Shown: positions 1-8,447 of the stretch, in pieces | Position numbering within the stretch: position 1 is the first letter of the stretch | Layout of the letters: every line of letters starts with the position of its first letter | Source: JBAYIE01 sp041665785 | GTDB taxonomy: Bacteria > Bacteroidota > Bacteroidia > UKL13-3 | DNA: 64,000 nt | Direction of reading: 5' to 3' | Assembly: GCA_041665785.1 (NCBI GenBank) | Contig: JBAYIE010000023.1 | Location: 1-64,000 of the forward strand | The notes under the pieces: generated by a model | The model's database searches: none | What the model saw: the letters and a program-made list of their open reading frames with translations, nothing else | What the model was told of the DNA's origin: nothing | Made by a program: the position numbers and the translations under genes

Positions 1-1
1 A

Positions 2-357
2 ACCGGAAATACAGGCGCAACAGGATCTCAAGGTCTCAATGGCTTAAAAGGTGATACTGGAATTATAGGAGCGACGGGTGCACAAGGCATCATTGGATTA
101 ACAGGAAACACGGGAGCAACAGGCTCACAAGGACTCACCGGATTAAAAGGAGATACAGGAATTACTGGCGCTACAGGAGCACAAGGTTTGATTGGATTAA
201 CAGGAAATACAGGTGCAACAGGATCACAAGGACTCACCGGCTTAAAAGGTGATACAGGAATAACAGGCGCGACTGGACCACAAGGCTTAACCGGTTTAAC
301 CGGAAGCACAGGATCAACAGGATTGAAAGGCGATACTGGAGCAACTGGCGCAACAGG
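2..357 (+). repeat. 99-bp tandem repeat encoding Gly-X-Y triplets
   Basis: The phrase ACAGGAAAYACNGGNGCAAC recurs at about 2, 101 and 200, with a degenerate start of a fourth unit near 299, giving a 99-bp period. The repeat lies inside the collagen-like gene and is in frame, so copy number can change without a frameshift. The reverse strand is also open, but only because of the repeat composition. Confidence 0.85.
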
Positions 358-811
358 TACTATCAAATCAGCAATGTATGTTCGATTGGGATCACAACCG
401 GCAACTGTCGGGGCCGGACAACCCTTTACTTATTCCACTGCGGTTTTAACTTCTACCAATACACTTTCAACAACCGGATCATTTCTTCCTTTTACTAGCA
501 GCGGAACTATTTTTACATTGGTTAGTGCAGGAAGATATGAAATCAATTTTCAGATGAATTATCCGACAGATGGAGGAGTTGTACTTTATCTGGGAGCAAC
601 AGTATCGGGTATGGTGCCGTTGGCGTATACGATGATAGGAAAAACTACGGATGGTTCGGTAAGTGGAAGTATCATTGTGGAAACCACGTCAGCAAATTCG
701 TTTGTAAGTGTAAATGCAGCAGCTGGAAATGCAGCTGCAATAGCCATTCCACCCAATTCGAGTACAACCAATCAGAGCGCTACTACAGTTTCGTTTAAGA
801 AAATTGATTGA
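2..811 (+). CDS. Collagen-like repeat protein with C1q/BclA-type C-terminal domain (5' partial)
   Basis: The reading frame is open from the left edge, so the N-terminus and any signal peptide are missing. The first ~119 residues are uninterrupted Gly-X-Y triplets rich in Thr (GAT, GLT, GDT types). They are built from a 99-bp (33-residue, 11-triplet) unit repeated about three times with a partial fourth copy. The remaining ~150 residues look like a compact beta-rich trimerisation head, as in BclA or C1q/TNF-like proteins, and end in a basic tail. In that class the collagen stalk forms a triple helix and the head nucleates it. A surface or extracellular role is inferred. No T9SS sorting domain is visible at the C-terminus. 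The head assignment rests on architecture only; the collagen region is certain. Confidence 0.8.
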   Translation, partial: TGNTGATGSQGLNGLKGDTGIIGATGAQGIIGLTGNTGATGSQGLTGLKGDTGITGATGAQGLIGLTGNTGATGSQGLTGLKGDTGITGATGPQGLTGLTGSTGSTGLKGDTGATGATGTIKSAMYVRLGSQPATVGAGQPFTYSTAVLTSTNTLSTTGSFLPFTSSGTIFTLVSAGRYEINFQMNYPTDGGVVLYLGATVSGMVPLAYTMIGKTTDGSVSGSIIVETTSANSFVSVNAAAGNAAAIAIPPNSSTTNQSATTVSFKKID

Positions 812-938
812 ACGGTTTTTATTTAACCACTATTACTTTTTCTGATGCATTCAGTGTGTTTCTGAAAACGTATAGTATACAATAATGTAAGTTGGTCAGG
901 TTTATACTTCAGGTAAAAATTACCTTGAGGAACGAATT

Positions 939-1853
939 TTAAAACGCCCGAATTGCCCGAATATATTTATTCATACTTTTATCATGCTTCTCTTGTACGC
1001 CTGCGTAAAAACCCTGAACCCAGGCATATTGATGTGAATATTCAGTTGAACTCCAATAAAATTCATACAACATACCGGGCACCACCTGCTTATTTAAATA
1101 CATTAAGTTCAGTTCATATTTCGAAGGGAGATACCAATCTCCAAATCCACCTCCCTGATAATTGGCACAGACGTTTGCAGCAGTATTGTTTGGTGAGGGA
1201 GCAGCCTGATGCGGATACGTTAGCTGATAAACTACTACCGCCAACATCTGCGAAGCAATTATTCGTTCGGTATTAAACTTGCCTGCTCCTATACCATCCC
1301 TTGTTCCGTTGGTTGTAAAAGGAATGGAGTCAGGCTTACAATAAACCTCTGACGTTTGATTTGCTGTGGCTGCAATTAAACCATGCAAGCCGTTGTCGTA
1401 TACATAAAATACAATTCCACCTCCGAATGATTCTCCGATAAAATGTTTTTCCGGATTTTTCAATGTATACAATGCATACGGAACACTTAATAATTCGCTT
1501 GTGCCTGTGATCGTATAATCAACACCTCCGTCAGGATCGGTTTCTGTTTTTACAAAATAGGGACCATTTCCCCAATTGATAGAATCCATTGTGCCTTTTA
1601 TTTTGGTTCCCATACCAATTTGAAGGGTGACCAATCCATTGCTGTTTGTATTTGTGGTTTGTGTTTCTACATAAACGGAAATTCCACCCGAAGAACCTTG
1701 AAGTATACTGATCCGCATATCCATATTTTGGTTCGTAATTAATGCGCCATTACTGTTTCTGATAATGGCCTGATAACTCATTTTTTGTGGCGGCTGAGTC
1801 AATGCACAAAATGACATCAGCATGAAGACAAAGAAGCTAAATAGATTTTTCAT
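939..1853 (-). CDS. Secreted DUF1566-like (Lcl C-terminal) domain protein
   Basis: The 304-residue protein starts at the Met that opens a clean signal peptide (MKNLFSFFVFMLMSFC, then ALTQ). An upstream in-frame Met would add 19 non-signal residues and is rejected. Residues ~25-125 resemble the N-terminal segment often found in Bacteroidota exported proteins (SYQAIIRNSNGALI, followed by an SVPYAL-type motif). The C-terminal half carries the DUF1566/Lcl pattern: GGGIVFYV, GDWYLPSKYELN, YWSST and a terminal IRAIRAF. This fold is related to C-type-lectin/FGE-like domains and is common in surface proteins of unknown role. It is transcribed alone. The function is not known; family recognition is fairly secure. 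Confidence 0.75.
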   Translation of the reverse strand: MKNLFSFFVFMLMSFCALTQPPQKMSYQAIIRNSNGALITNQNMDMRISILQGSSGGISVYVETQTTNTNSNGLVTLQIGMGTKIKGTMDSINWGNGPYFVKTETDPDGGVDYTITGTSELLSVPYALYTLKNPEKHFIGESFGGGIVFYVYDNGLHGLIAATANQTSEVYCKPDSIPFTTNGTRDGIGAGKFNTERIIASQMLAVVVYQLTYPHQAAPSPNNTAANVCANYQGGGFGDWYLPSKYELNLMYLNKQVVPGMLYEFYWSSTEYSHQYAWVQGFYAGVQEKHDKSMNKYIRAIRAF

Positions 1854-2161
1854 GATATTTAAAAATTTGGTTTCACATATCCGAAAAGCAAGCACCATAT
1901 TTCTGCTCACAGTGAAATTTCACCGGATAAAAATTATACTGGTTTGATAAGTATGGAATTCTCCAATGCAAGTTAGACCACCTGGTGTAACAGAAAGGTG
2001 AAGTATGTTGGCGAATTTTATAATTAATGTCATGGTTATGATTTTCCCTTTTCAGCAACGATTCACACGCTATCCATAAAAGCATAACAATTTCATAAGC
2101 GTGGACTCATCGGGTGGAAAGATTGGGGTCGTAGGATTGTATCCTTATTCAATACCATCAT
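1854..2161. other. Divergent intergenic region, 308 nt
   Basis: This gap separates the minus-strand DUF1566-like gene from the plus-strand endonuclease gene, so promoters for both should lie here. I found no convincing TTTG/TAnnTTTG pair, no strong hairpin and no credible small gene. A 70-codon minus-strand frame is compositionally unconvincing. Confidence 0.4.
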
Positions 2162-3550
2162 ATGAAATCAATTAAACAACTTGCCGCATTACTGGCCATC
2201 ACATTGGTGGTTGGTTCATGCGGAAAATCGTTCCCGGATGAATCAGAACTTCACCCGGCGAAAAGTACTTCTACTCCTTTACCTGCAAATCCAACGCAGT
2301 CGGTTGCCGCGATTGCAGGGTTTCCTGAAACGTTTGAATCGGGTTCAAAAACGGCTTATGCCGCAGGCTCTGTTTCCCTCAGCTCGGGAAGCTGGTACCT
2401 CGATAATGCGTTAATCGGAACGCTCTCCTCGGATCGAAAAAACGGAGCGAAATCGGTGCGTATTACCAGTACGGGAAAAGTGCGCATGCAGTTCAATATA
2501 GCGAACGGAGCAACAGCTGTTAGTATAAAGCATGCCAAATATGGTTCAGACGGAAACAGTACCTGGGAATTGTGGATGTCGGTTAACAGTGGCAGCTCAT
2601 ATACCAAAGTTGGTTCAACGGTAACCACCTCTTCCACCACCTTGCAAACGGCATCCTTTACCATGAGTATTCAGGGCGATATACGTTTTGAAGTAAGAAA
2701 AATTTCAGGGGGAAGCAACCGGATCAATATAGATGATTTCTCGATTACCGAATACTCCAGCGGTGGCGGTGGCGGCGGTGGCGGCGGTGGTACCGATGGA
2801 GATCATATGGCCATGGGAAATCCCAGTGGAGCAACCACGAGTACGTCTAACGAGAATAATTACCTGATGATAAAAACACAATACCACCTCTCTTACAATC
2901 GTTCCAGAGCTATTCCCAATTGGGTAAGCTGGTACCTCGGACCAAACTGGTTGGGTTCAGCTGCACGACAGGACGATTTTCGCGCCGACAATACTTTACC
3001 TGCCGGTTGGTACCGGGTAGGATCAACGAGTTATTCAGGTAGTGGTTTCGATCGTGGACATAATTGTCCTTCTGCTGATCGCACATCAAGTGTTGCAGAT
3101 AACTCCGCCACTTTTCTGATGACCAATATGATTCCTCAGGCACCCAACAACAATCAGCAAACATGGGCCAACCTCGAAAATTATGCTCGTACTCTGGTGA
3201 ATCAGGGCAATGAAGTGTATATCATTATGGGAAATTACGGGGTTGGAGGAACAGGAACGAATGGATCGGCTAATACCATCAACAACGGAAATATTACTGT
3301 ACCCAACAGGATTTGGAAGGTGCTTGTGGTGCTTCCGCAAGGCACAAATGATGTGAGCCGTGTTAGTACTTCAACGCGTGTAATTGCCATCAATACACCA
3401 AACACGAATTCAATCAGCAGCAGCTGGGGAACTTACCGCACCAGTGTAGATGCCATTGAAGCAGCAACAGGATATGATCTTTTAAGCAATGTTTCATCAT
3501 CCGTTCAATCCGTTATTGAAGCAACCGTAGACAACGGTCCGACTAACTAA
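2162..3550 (+). CDS. Lipoprotein DNA/RNA non-specific endonuclease (beta-beta-alpha metal, NucA/NUC1 type)
   Basis: The 462-residue protein starts with a lipoprotein signal peptide (hydrophobic segment ending VVGSC, Cys at ~20). Residues ~50-195 form a beta-sandwich-like domain (TFESG start, NIDDFSI end) of the kind fused to many secreted Bacteroidota proteins. A ten-glycine linker follows. The nuclease domain, ~210-455, has the diagnostic DRGH motif at 297-300 with catalytic His300. It is followed by TNMIPQAPNNNQQTWANLE (321-339), which supplies the metal-binding Asn and conserved Glu. The family cleaves single- and double-stranded DNA and RNA with Mg2+. Anchoring in the outer membrane or periplasm suggests nutrient scavenging or defence against incoming DNA. 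It is monocistronic, with a strong terminator just downstream. Confidence 0.9.
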   Translation: MKSIKQLAALLAITLVVGSCGKSFPDESELHPAKSTSTPLPANPTQSVAAIAGFPETFESGSKTAYAAGSVSLSSGSWYLDNALIGTLSSDRKNGAKSVRITSTGKVRMQFNIANGATAVSIKHAKYGSDGNSTWELWMSVNSGSSYTKVGSTVTTSSTTLQTASFTMSIQGDIRFEVRKISGGSNRINIDDFSITEYSSGGGGGGGGGGTDGDHMAMGNPSGATTSTSNENNYLMIKTQYHLSYNRSRAIPNWVSWYLGPNWLGSAARQDDFRADNTLPAGWYRVGSTSYSGSGFDRGHNCPSADRTSSVADNSATFLMTNMIPQAPNNNQQTWANLENYARTLVNQGNEVYIIMGNYGVGGTGTNGSANTINNGNITVPNRIWKVLVVLPQGTNDVSRVSTSTRVIAINTPNTNSISSSWGTYRTSVDAIEAATGYDLLSNVSSSVQSVIEATVDNGPTN

Positions 3551-3579
3551 CTTTCTGTTTATACTGGTCTTTGAAATAC

Positions 3580-3610
3580 AAAAGGCTGTCCACTTATGGG
3601 CAGCCTTTTT
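3580..3610 (+). terminator. Rho-independent terminator after the endonuclease gene
   Basis: Inverted arms AAAAGGCTGTCC and GGGCAGCCTTTT flank a six-base loop and run into a T tract. Because the left arm begins with A's, the hairpin may also terminate the convergent gldM-like transcript. Confidence 0.85.
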
Positions 3611-3633
3611 ATTTAGAATGACCTGTTGCTTCC

Positions 3634-5241
3634 TCAATCAATCGCCAGCACAATCGGCGCCAGCACCCTGCTCGCATTAAACGGATCAAGCACTTCTACA
3701 TTTTCGAACACTATACTTTGTCCTCGATTTGTTTTCCTGATCTCTTCAATCATTTCGGGAGTGAGGTAAGCACTGCCCGAATTGAAATGCAACGTTTTAA
3801 ATCCGCGCTGGATGGAGAGAGTGAACGACTTGACCACAAATTTGTAATCGAAGTCGAAGTCTTCGGGTAATTGAGGCGAAACTGCGCCTGCCGCAATCAA
3901 AATATTTTTATTAATGGATCCGGCACTTTTACCTCCAATGGAAGTAACAGGATTGGGGATTTTTTTTACACGAAACTGTTGTGAACCCATTCCTTTTTTT
4001 ACTCCGTTTACCGTGGTAAACATGCTGATCACGGCTGAGGTATAATTACCCGGAACATTCACAATCCAGTCCTGGCTTTTGGGATCTTTGCGAATGGTAC
4101 CGGAAGAGATAACCGGTGTGATGTTTTCAGCAGGAACTCCTGCCACAGCAAACGATATGGGATTATCAACTCCTGCATACAGCACATTCATTTTAACGGC
4201 CGATATACTGGCCGAAGGTCTGGCTGCCATATAGGCACTATTGAAACGGAAGTCTCTGATCTCACCTGAATTTGAAGTAGTCCGAATGAGACCCGTAAAG
4301 GTGTTCAAACCTTCGCGTTGAGCAGGTATGCGAATCATCAACCTGCCTGAATCGTTTTTCATTCTATTCGCCTTACCTAAAAGCGCCGTGTTGATAGAAT
4401 CGGAATCAGTCTGGTAATATGCTTCCGGGCTATGGCTGGTATCGTATGCAGCAACAATTACTTCGGCTTCGTATTGATCACCCAGAAAAACAAAATTACT
4501 TTGAGGGATTACTTTGGCTTCAATTTTTTCAAATTTAAAATCCCCTTGTCCTACTGATTTATACAGATTATTCACTACCTCCAATTCTGCATTGTAAATA
4601 TCCATAATCAGCTTATTCATGATGGGTATATCAGCTGCAATAATCGTATGCAGGAAAAAATAGGTTTCCCAGTTTTGTTGTTTTCCATCGGCATCGTAAT
4701 ACGGGCCATCGGTTTGTAATCCCAGATTTACTAATTTCTGTTGATTTGTGTCTACCAGATTGAGCATTTGTTGCCGGTATGAAATGATTTTATTTTTTAG
4801 TACGCGGGCCATTCCTTCCGAACCGTCATCGGAATTTCCCAGGAAATAATTCGTTGAAATGGAATTCTCATCCTTGGTATCAATATGCCGGGTAGGAATA
4901 TTGTGTGCAGAATCAACAGAAACTCCTTCCGTTCGCGCTACCAGTTCATCGCGTGTTTTTTGGATAAATGCTACCATTTCTGCTGAAAGGAATCTTGCCA
5001 TTCTGGCTTTTGACCAATAAGGACCCACCTTTTGAGGGTTCATAACATAATTTTGTTCAAAATTGGAATAGATATCTTTCAGCTTTCGTTTGAAATTTTC
5101 ATTGGACAAAACCAGGTTTTCGTCAACCACTACAAATGCATTGATGACTTCATGCGATACATTGAGTGCCAGCAATGCCAACATCACCAAATACATCATA
5201 CCTATGAGCTTTTGCCGGGGAGTTTGTTTACCTGATGACAT
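3634..5241 (-). CDS. gldM: GldM-family T9SS inner-membrane motor/periplasmic shaft protein
   Basis: The 535-residue protein opens with the GldM signature SSGKQTPRQKLIGMMYLVM, a single transmembrane helix (~12-32) and SHEVINAFVVVDENL. A long helical/periplasmic region follows, then the beta-rich repeated domains of GldM (a GVDNPISF-like strand near 350, a C-terminal domain from ~435). With GldL, GldM forms the proton-driven motor that powers type IX secretion and gliding; its periplasmic shaft contacts the GldK/GldN ring. Length fits the family (usually ~510-530). It is oddly isolated: no gldK, gldL or gldN is adjacent, only a convergent endonuclease and a divergent kinase. It may be a paralogue or a relocated copy. 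The family call is secure; whether it is the main GldM is not. Confidence 0.88.
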   Translation of the reverse strand: MSSGKQTPRQKLIGMMYLVMLALLALNVSHEVINAFVVVDENLVLSNENFKRKLKDIYSNFEQNYVMNPQKVGPYWSKARMARFLSAEMVAFIQKTRDELVARTEGVSVDSAHNIPTRHIDTKDENSISTNYFLGNSDDGSEGMARVLKNKIISYRQQMLNLVDTNQQKLVNLGLQTDGPYYDADGKQQNWETYFFLHTIIAADIPIMNKLIMDIYNAELEVVNNLYKSVGQGDFKFEKIEAKVIPQSNFVFLGDQYEAEVIVAAYDTSHSPEAYYQTDSDSINTALLGKANRMKNDSGRLMIRIPAQREGLNTFTGLIRTTSNSGEIRDFRFNSAYMAARPSASISAVKMNVLYAGVDNPISFAVAGVPAENITPVISSGTIRKDPKSQDWIVNVPGNYTSAVISMFTTVNGVKKGMGSQQFRVKKIPNPVTSIGGKSAGSINKNILIAAGAVSPQLPEDFDFDYKFVVKSFTLSIQRGFKTLHFNSGSAYLTPEMIEEIRKTNRGQSIVFENVEVLDPFNASRVLAPIVLAID

Positions 5242-5567
5242 ACATGGTGATTTACAGGATTTGAATTATTGGATTGTACATTGCTTGCAATCGCCGAATT
5301 TAACCGGATTAAGTTATCGATTGTTCATACGAAATAAACAAGTCGTGGATAAGCATTTCGCTTGCGTGGGAACGCATAACAGACAAGCGCTTAGAACTTT
5401 TACTCAGGAAAATGCCTAGGTAAATCAGGAAAATGCTGATTGTTAATACTGCAATATGGATGTAAACTTGCTACTTATTATGTTTGGACGGGTGGACACG
5501 TTCTCTTATATTTACTTGTAAATACGATTGAGCAGGTTTCCCATACAATCGGTAAAACCAACAGGCT
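5242..5567. other. Divergent intergenic region between gldM-like gene and histidine kinase
   Basis: This 326-nt gap carries the promoters of both flanking operons. On the plus strand it holds paired TCAG boxes and two possible TAnnTTTG-like elements, listed separately. A second possible promoter for the kinase is TTTG at 5483 followed after 20 nt by TATATTTA at 5507. Confidence 0.5.
5402..5470 (+). promoter_or_regulatory. Candidate autoregulatory promoter of the two-component operon: paired TCAG boxes and -7 element
   Basis: Two copies of CTCAGGAAAATGC / ATCAGGAAAATGC lie with their CAG ends at 5407 and 5428, 21 bp apart. The sequence TAAACTTG (one mismatch to TAnnTTTG) starts 35 bp after the second box. 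The same arrangement precedes three subunit genes downstream. I infer binding sites for the LuxR-type regulator encoded by this operon. Confidence 0.5.
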
Positions 5568-7004
5568 GTGAAAAAGATACTCATCATTGATGACAGTGAG
5601 ACAAATCTCTACCTAACGGAACGGGTCCTCAATAAGCATATGCATGAAGCGCTGTTGTTTGTAGCGCATGATCCGATTGAAGGAGTGCGCATAGCCAAGC
5701 GTGAACTGCCTGATACCATCCTGCTCGACCTCAATATGCCGATAATGAACGGATTTGAGGTATGTAAGATTCTGAAAGAGGACAGTACAACCAGTCATAT
5801 CCCCATTATCCTTTGTTCTGTTGAGAACAAAAATTCCGAAAGCACGGTGAAAGGCCTTAATATTGGTGCCGATGCATTTGTGAATTTACCAATCAAAGAC
5901 GAAGAACTTTCTGCACATATCCGGGCTATGTTGCGGATCAAACAGGCCGAAGACGACCTGAAACATGAAATGGAAAAGTACAGGGTGATGACGGAAACCC
6001 TGCCTGATGCCGTATGCATAGTGAACCTCAAAGGTGAAATCACCTATGTTTCGCCCCGATCTCTGGAAATATTTGGCTTTAACAACAGTTCGGATATTCT
6101 GGGTTTAAAAGTTACCGATACCATAGTGCCCGAACATCAGATCAAGGCCCATCAACTGTTTGAGAAAGTCAGAAAAGAACAAACCGTTCGCGATGTGGAA
6201 TTTAAATTTATTCGCAGCAACGGAACTGAATTTTATGGCGAACTGAGTGCCTCACTGATCAAATCCTCCAATGGTGAAGCAAGAGAGTTTATACTGGTTA
6301 CACGGGATATTACCGAGCGCAAAAATGCGGAATATGAAATCCTGGAATACCAACGTAAACTCAAACGACTCAACCTTGATCTTACCAAGGTGGAAGAGAG
6401 CGAACGCCGGAAAATTGCTTTGAACCTGCACGATGGCTTAGGTCAAACCATTTCCATTGCACATATCAAATTGTCGTCTCTGCTGAATACTCCAATTTCA
6501 GAGAAGGTAGATAAAACCATTCGTGAATCTGCAGAGCTTATTCATACCGCAATTCAGGAATCCAGAACATTGACCTACGACCTGAGTCCGCCGATTCTGT
6601 TCGAACTCGGATTAATTGCCGCCCTGGAATGGAGACTCGAGCAGGTAAAGGAAAAGTTTGGTATGACGACTGTGTTTGTTTGTGCAGATCGCGGAATCCG
6701 CATGCCCAACGAAATCAGCATCATGTTGTACCGAATCATAAATGAACTGGTATTGAATGTAATCAAGCATGCCGAAGCCAAACAAATCAAAGTGGATATT
6801 CACGATGATCCCAAAAATATATTCTTCGAAATATCCGACGATGGCAAAGGATATAGTTACCCTCCAAAAGCACATCTGAGTAAGCAAAGCGGTCTTGGTA
6901 TTTTCTCCATCAACGAACGACTGGAATCCATACAAGGCCAATTGCAGGTAGAATCTGCACTGTCGAAAGGAACCAAAACCACCATCATCATTCCCAATAC
7001 ATGA
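5568..7004 (+). CDS. Hybrid sensor histidine kinase: receiver-PAS-HisKA_3-HATPase
   Basis: The 478-residue protein starts at a GTG, chosen because the first receiver strand (KKILIIDD) must be included. Residues 1-125 form a receiver domain with phospho-acceptor Asp54 (TILLDLNMP) and acidic residues at 8-9. A PAS domain follows at ~136-255. A HisKA_3 dimerisation segment carries the phospho-accepting His288 (NLHDGLGQ). The HATPase_c domain runs ~375-478, with an N-box (NELVLNVIKHA), a DDGKG G1 box and a GLGI segment. No transmembrane helix is visible, so it is a cytosolic sensor. The HisKA_3 type pairs with NarL/LuxR regulators, matching the next gene, which overlaps it by ATGA. An N-terminal receiver implies upstream phospho-input. 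Its signal is unknown; it lies directly before the surface-fibre locus. Confidence 0.92.
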   Translation: MKKILIIDDSETNLYLTERVLNKHMHEALLFVAHDPIEGVRIAKRELPDTILLDLNMPIMNGFEVCKILKEDSTTSHIPIILCSVENKNSESTVKGLNIGADAFVNLPIKDEELSAHIRAMLRIKQAEDDLKHEMEKYRVMTETLPDAVCIVNLKGEITYVSPRSLEIFGFNNSSDILGLKVTDTIVPEHQIKAHQLFEKVRKEQTVRDVEFKFIRSNGTEFYGELSASLIKSSNGEAREFILVTRDITERKNAEYEILEYQRKLKRLNLDLTKVEESERRKIALNLHDGLGQTISIAHIKLSSLLNTPISEKVDKTIRESAELIHTAIQESRTLTYDLSPPILFELGLIAALEWRLEQVKEKFGMTTVFVCADRGIRMPNEISIMLYRIINELVLNVIKHAEAKQIKVDIHDDPKNIFFEISDDGKGYSYPPKAHLSKQSGLGIFSINERLESIQGQLQVESALSKGTKTTIIIPNT

Positions 7005-7642
7005 TTAAATTAGCTATTGCTGACGACCATAAATTATTTCGCGAAGGTCTAATCAACCTGCTTTCAGAAGCAAAGGATATAGAGGTCGTTGCTCAGGCCA
7101 GTAACGGAGATGAAGCAATAGAAGTTGCGAAGCAGTACCGTCCGGATATTTTTATAATGGATATTTCTATGCCGTTAAAAAATGGAATTGAAGCAACTGC
7201 TGTGATCCATGTGGAAGCACCGGAAGTAAAAGTTATAGCCATATCCATGCACTCTGAAAAATCGTTTATCAAAGGAATGCTGGATGCCGGTGCGCAAGGG
7301 TTTTTGCTCAAAAGCTGCAATTACAATCAGGTGGTCGATGCCATTAATACCGTAATGTCGGGTAAGAAATACCTCGATGGCGATGTAACGGATGCCCTCA
7401 TCAACGATTATGTGGGCAATGCGCCTCGTGCCGATCATACCAAAGAAGTTTTATCAAAACGCGAATTGGAAATACTCAAACTATACGCCGAAGGAAAATC
7501 GAGTCAGGAAATTGCCGATACCTTGTTTATTAGCGTAAAGACAGTTGGTACTCACAAGCAGAATATACTGGAGAAACTCAGCCTTTCATCAACGGCCGAT
7601 TTGGTTAAATATGCACTCAGACAAGGTATCATTTCACTGTAG
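7001..7642 (+). CDS. NarL/FixJ-type response regulator (receiver plus LuxR HTH)
   Basis: The 213-residue protein has a receiver domain (1-120) with the acidic pair at 8-9, phospho-acceptor Asp54 (IFIMDISMP) and a Lys near 104. A LuxR-type helix-turn-helix follows at ~148-208 (LSKRELEILKLYAEGKSSQE, then TVGTHKQNILEKL). It overlaps the kinase gene by 4 nt, so the two are translationally coupled and surely partners. The family dimerises on phosphorylation and binds short, often paired DNA sites. The paired TCAG boxes upstream of this operon and of three nearby subunit genes are the obvious candidate targets. I infer that it regulates the adjacent fibre-like locus. Confidence 0.93.
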   Translation: MIKLAIADDHKLFREGLINLLSEAKDIEVVAQASNGDEAIEVAKQYRPDIFIMDISMPLKNGIEATAVIHVEAPEVKVIAISMHSEKSFIKGMLDAGAQGFLLKSCNYNQVVDAINTVMSGKKYLDGDVTDALINDYVGNAPRADHTKEVLSKRELEILKLYAEGKSSQEIADTLFISVKTVGTHKQNILEKLSLSSTADLVKYALRQGIISL

Positions 7643-7652
7643 TCTGGAGTAG

Positions 7653-7722
7653 AAATTCAGCAAAATCCCGTTCAAAACTCAGCATTTCACTTATTGTTTG
7701 ACATTGATCTTTGGTATAATCT
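7653..7722 (+). promoter_or_regulatory. Candidate regulator boxes upstream of first subunit gene
   Basis: AAATTCAG (ending 7660) and AAACTCAG (ending 7682) are 22 bp apart, and TATAATCT lies at 7715-7722, 33 bp after the second box. The layout matches the boxes before the kinase and before the 8448 and 10423 genes, but the -7 element is degenerate here. Confidence 0.35.
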
Positions 7723-7745
7723 TACCAATCGTTTAACCACGCTTC

Positions 7746-8324
7746 ATGAAAAGATTCTTTCGACCATTTTTCATTTTTACCTTGCTGTTTGTTTGGCGAG
7801 GGATGCTGCTGCAGGTTTCAGCGCAAAACTGGGTGGCCGGGCAAAATGTAACACTCAATGTGAATGATTATGCCTTGATTGCAACCAATAATGCACCGGT
7901 TTCAATGAGTCTGACTTCAGCCACAGCAGGTGCTGCAGTCACTCAGGTTTCGAATTCTAGCCTGTATGTCAAAATTTCATCCCGAGTTCCCGGCAATACC
8001 CGTCGTCAGATTACTGCACGAATTTCCAGCGGTTCAGTCCCGACTGCTACCACCTTAACATTATTACCGGCTGCCTGTACAACTACAAACAGTGGAGGAG
8101 TTTTAGGAACCCCTATTTCTTCGGCAATTACCCTGACCGGCTCAGATCAACCTATCGTAAATCAAATCGGTACTTGTTATACGGGTGCCGGAAATACCGA
8201 TGGGTACCAGATAACTTTTACCTGGAGAGTGGTCAACCCAACTACCAGTTACCAGCAACTGGCTTCTGGTAGTTACAATGTAACAGTAGTATTTACCTTA
8301 ACAGCACATGATGGGAACAATTGA
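7746..8324 (+). CDS. Secreted subunit-like protein, type A copy 1
   Basis: The 192-residue protein has a signal peptide ending VSAQ (~27). The mature chain, ~165 residues rich in Ser, Thr and Ala, looks all-beta. It shares with five neighbours the core NSGGVLGT, then IG(S/T)CYTG, then TDGYQITFTW, and a C-terminal strand of alternating hydrophobics (VTVVFTLT). It has two Cys, in PAAC and GTC. Its closest relative is the 9641-10207 protein. Relation to known pilins is not detectable by eye. Small secreted beta proteins beside a PapD-like chaperone and a large barrel protein suggest fibre subunits. The function is inferred from context. Confidence 0.72.
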   Translation: MKRFFRPFFIFTLLFVWRGMLLQVSAQNWVAGQNVTLNVNDYALIATNNAPVSMSLTSATAGAAVTQVSNSSLYVKISSRVPGNTRRQITARISSGSVPTATTLTLLPAACTTTNSGGVLGTPISSAITLTGSDQPIVNQIGTCYTGAGNTDGYQITFTWRVVNPTTSYQQLASGSYNVTVVFTLTAHDGNN

Positions 8325-8340
8325 TGGTATGAATAGGCTA

Positions 8341-8410
8341 AAAATCAGTTTTTACGCATCCAAAATCAGGTTTTTACCTATATATACAGTTAACCCTCCC
8401 TTTAAATTTG
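8341..8410 (+). promoter_or_regulatory. Promoter with paired AAAATCAG boxes upstream of type B subunit gene
   Basis: Two AAAATCAG(g)TTTTTAC boxes end their CAG at 8348 and 8369, exactly 21 bp apart. A perfect TAnnTTTG element (TAAATTTG, 8403-8410) follows 34 bp after the second box, 38 nt before the start codon. An additional TTTTNCCTATATA stretch is shared with the 10423 promoter. Confidence 0.6.
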
Positions 8411-8447
8411 TTCAGCTTAATAATCCATTATTAAATAAATCAATCAT

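Noticed and set aside
2..357. Regular repeats considered as a CRISPR array
   Set aside because: The 99-bp units are contiguous, coding and without unique spacers.
28..366. 112-codon open frame on the minus strand rich in Pro and Val
   Set aside because: It is the mirror of the collagen Gly-X-Y repeat on the other strand and has no independent features.
812..938. Possible T9SS sorting-domain remnant on the minus strand (ends ASEKVIVVK then stop)
   Set aside because: Only about ten residues look right, the frame is broken just upstream, and the adjacent DUF1566-like gene already has a natural end.
5483..5514. TTTG-N20-TATATTTA as the main promoter of the kinase operon
   Set aside because: Plausible, but the paired-box promoter at 5402-5470 is supported by three parallel cases; kept only as an alternative.
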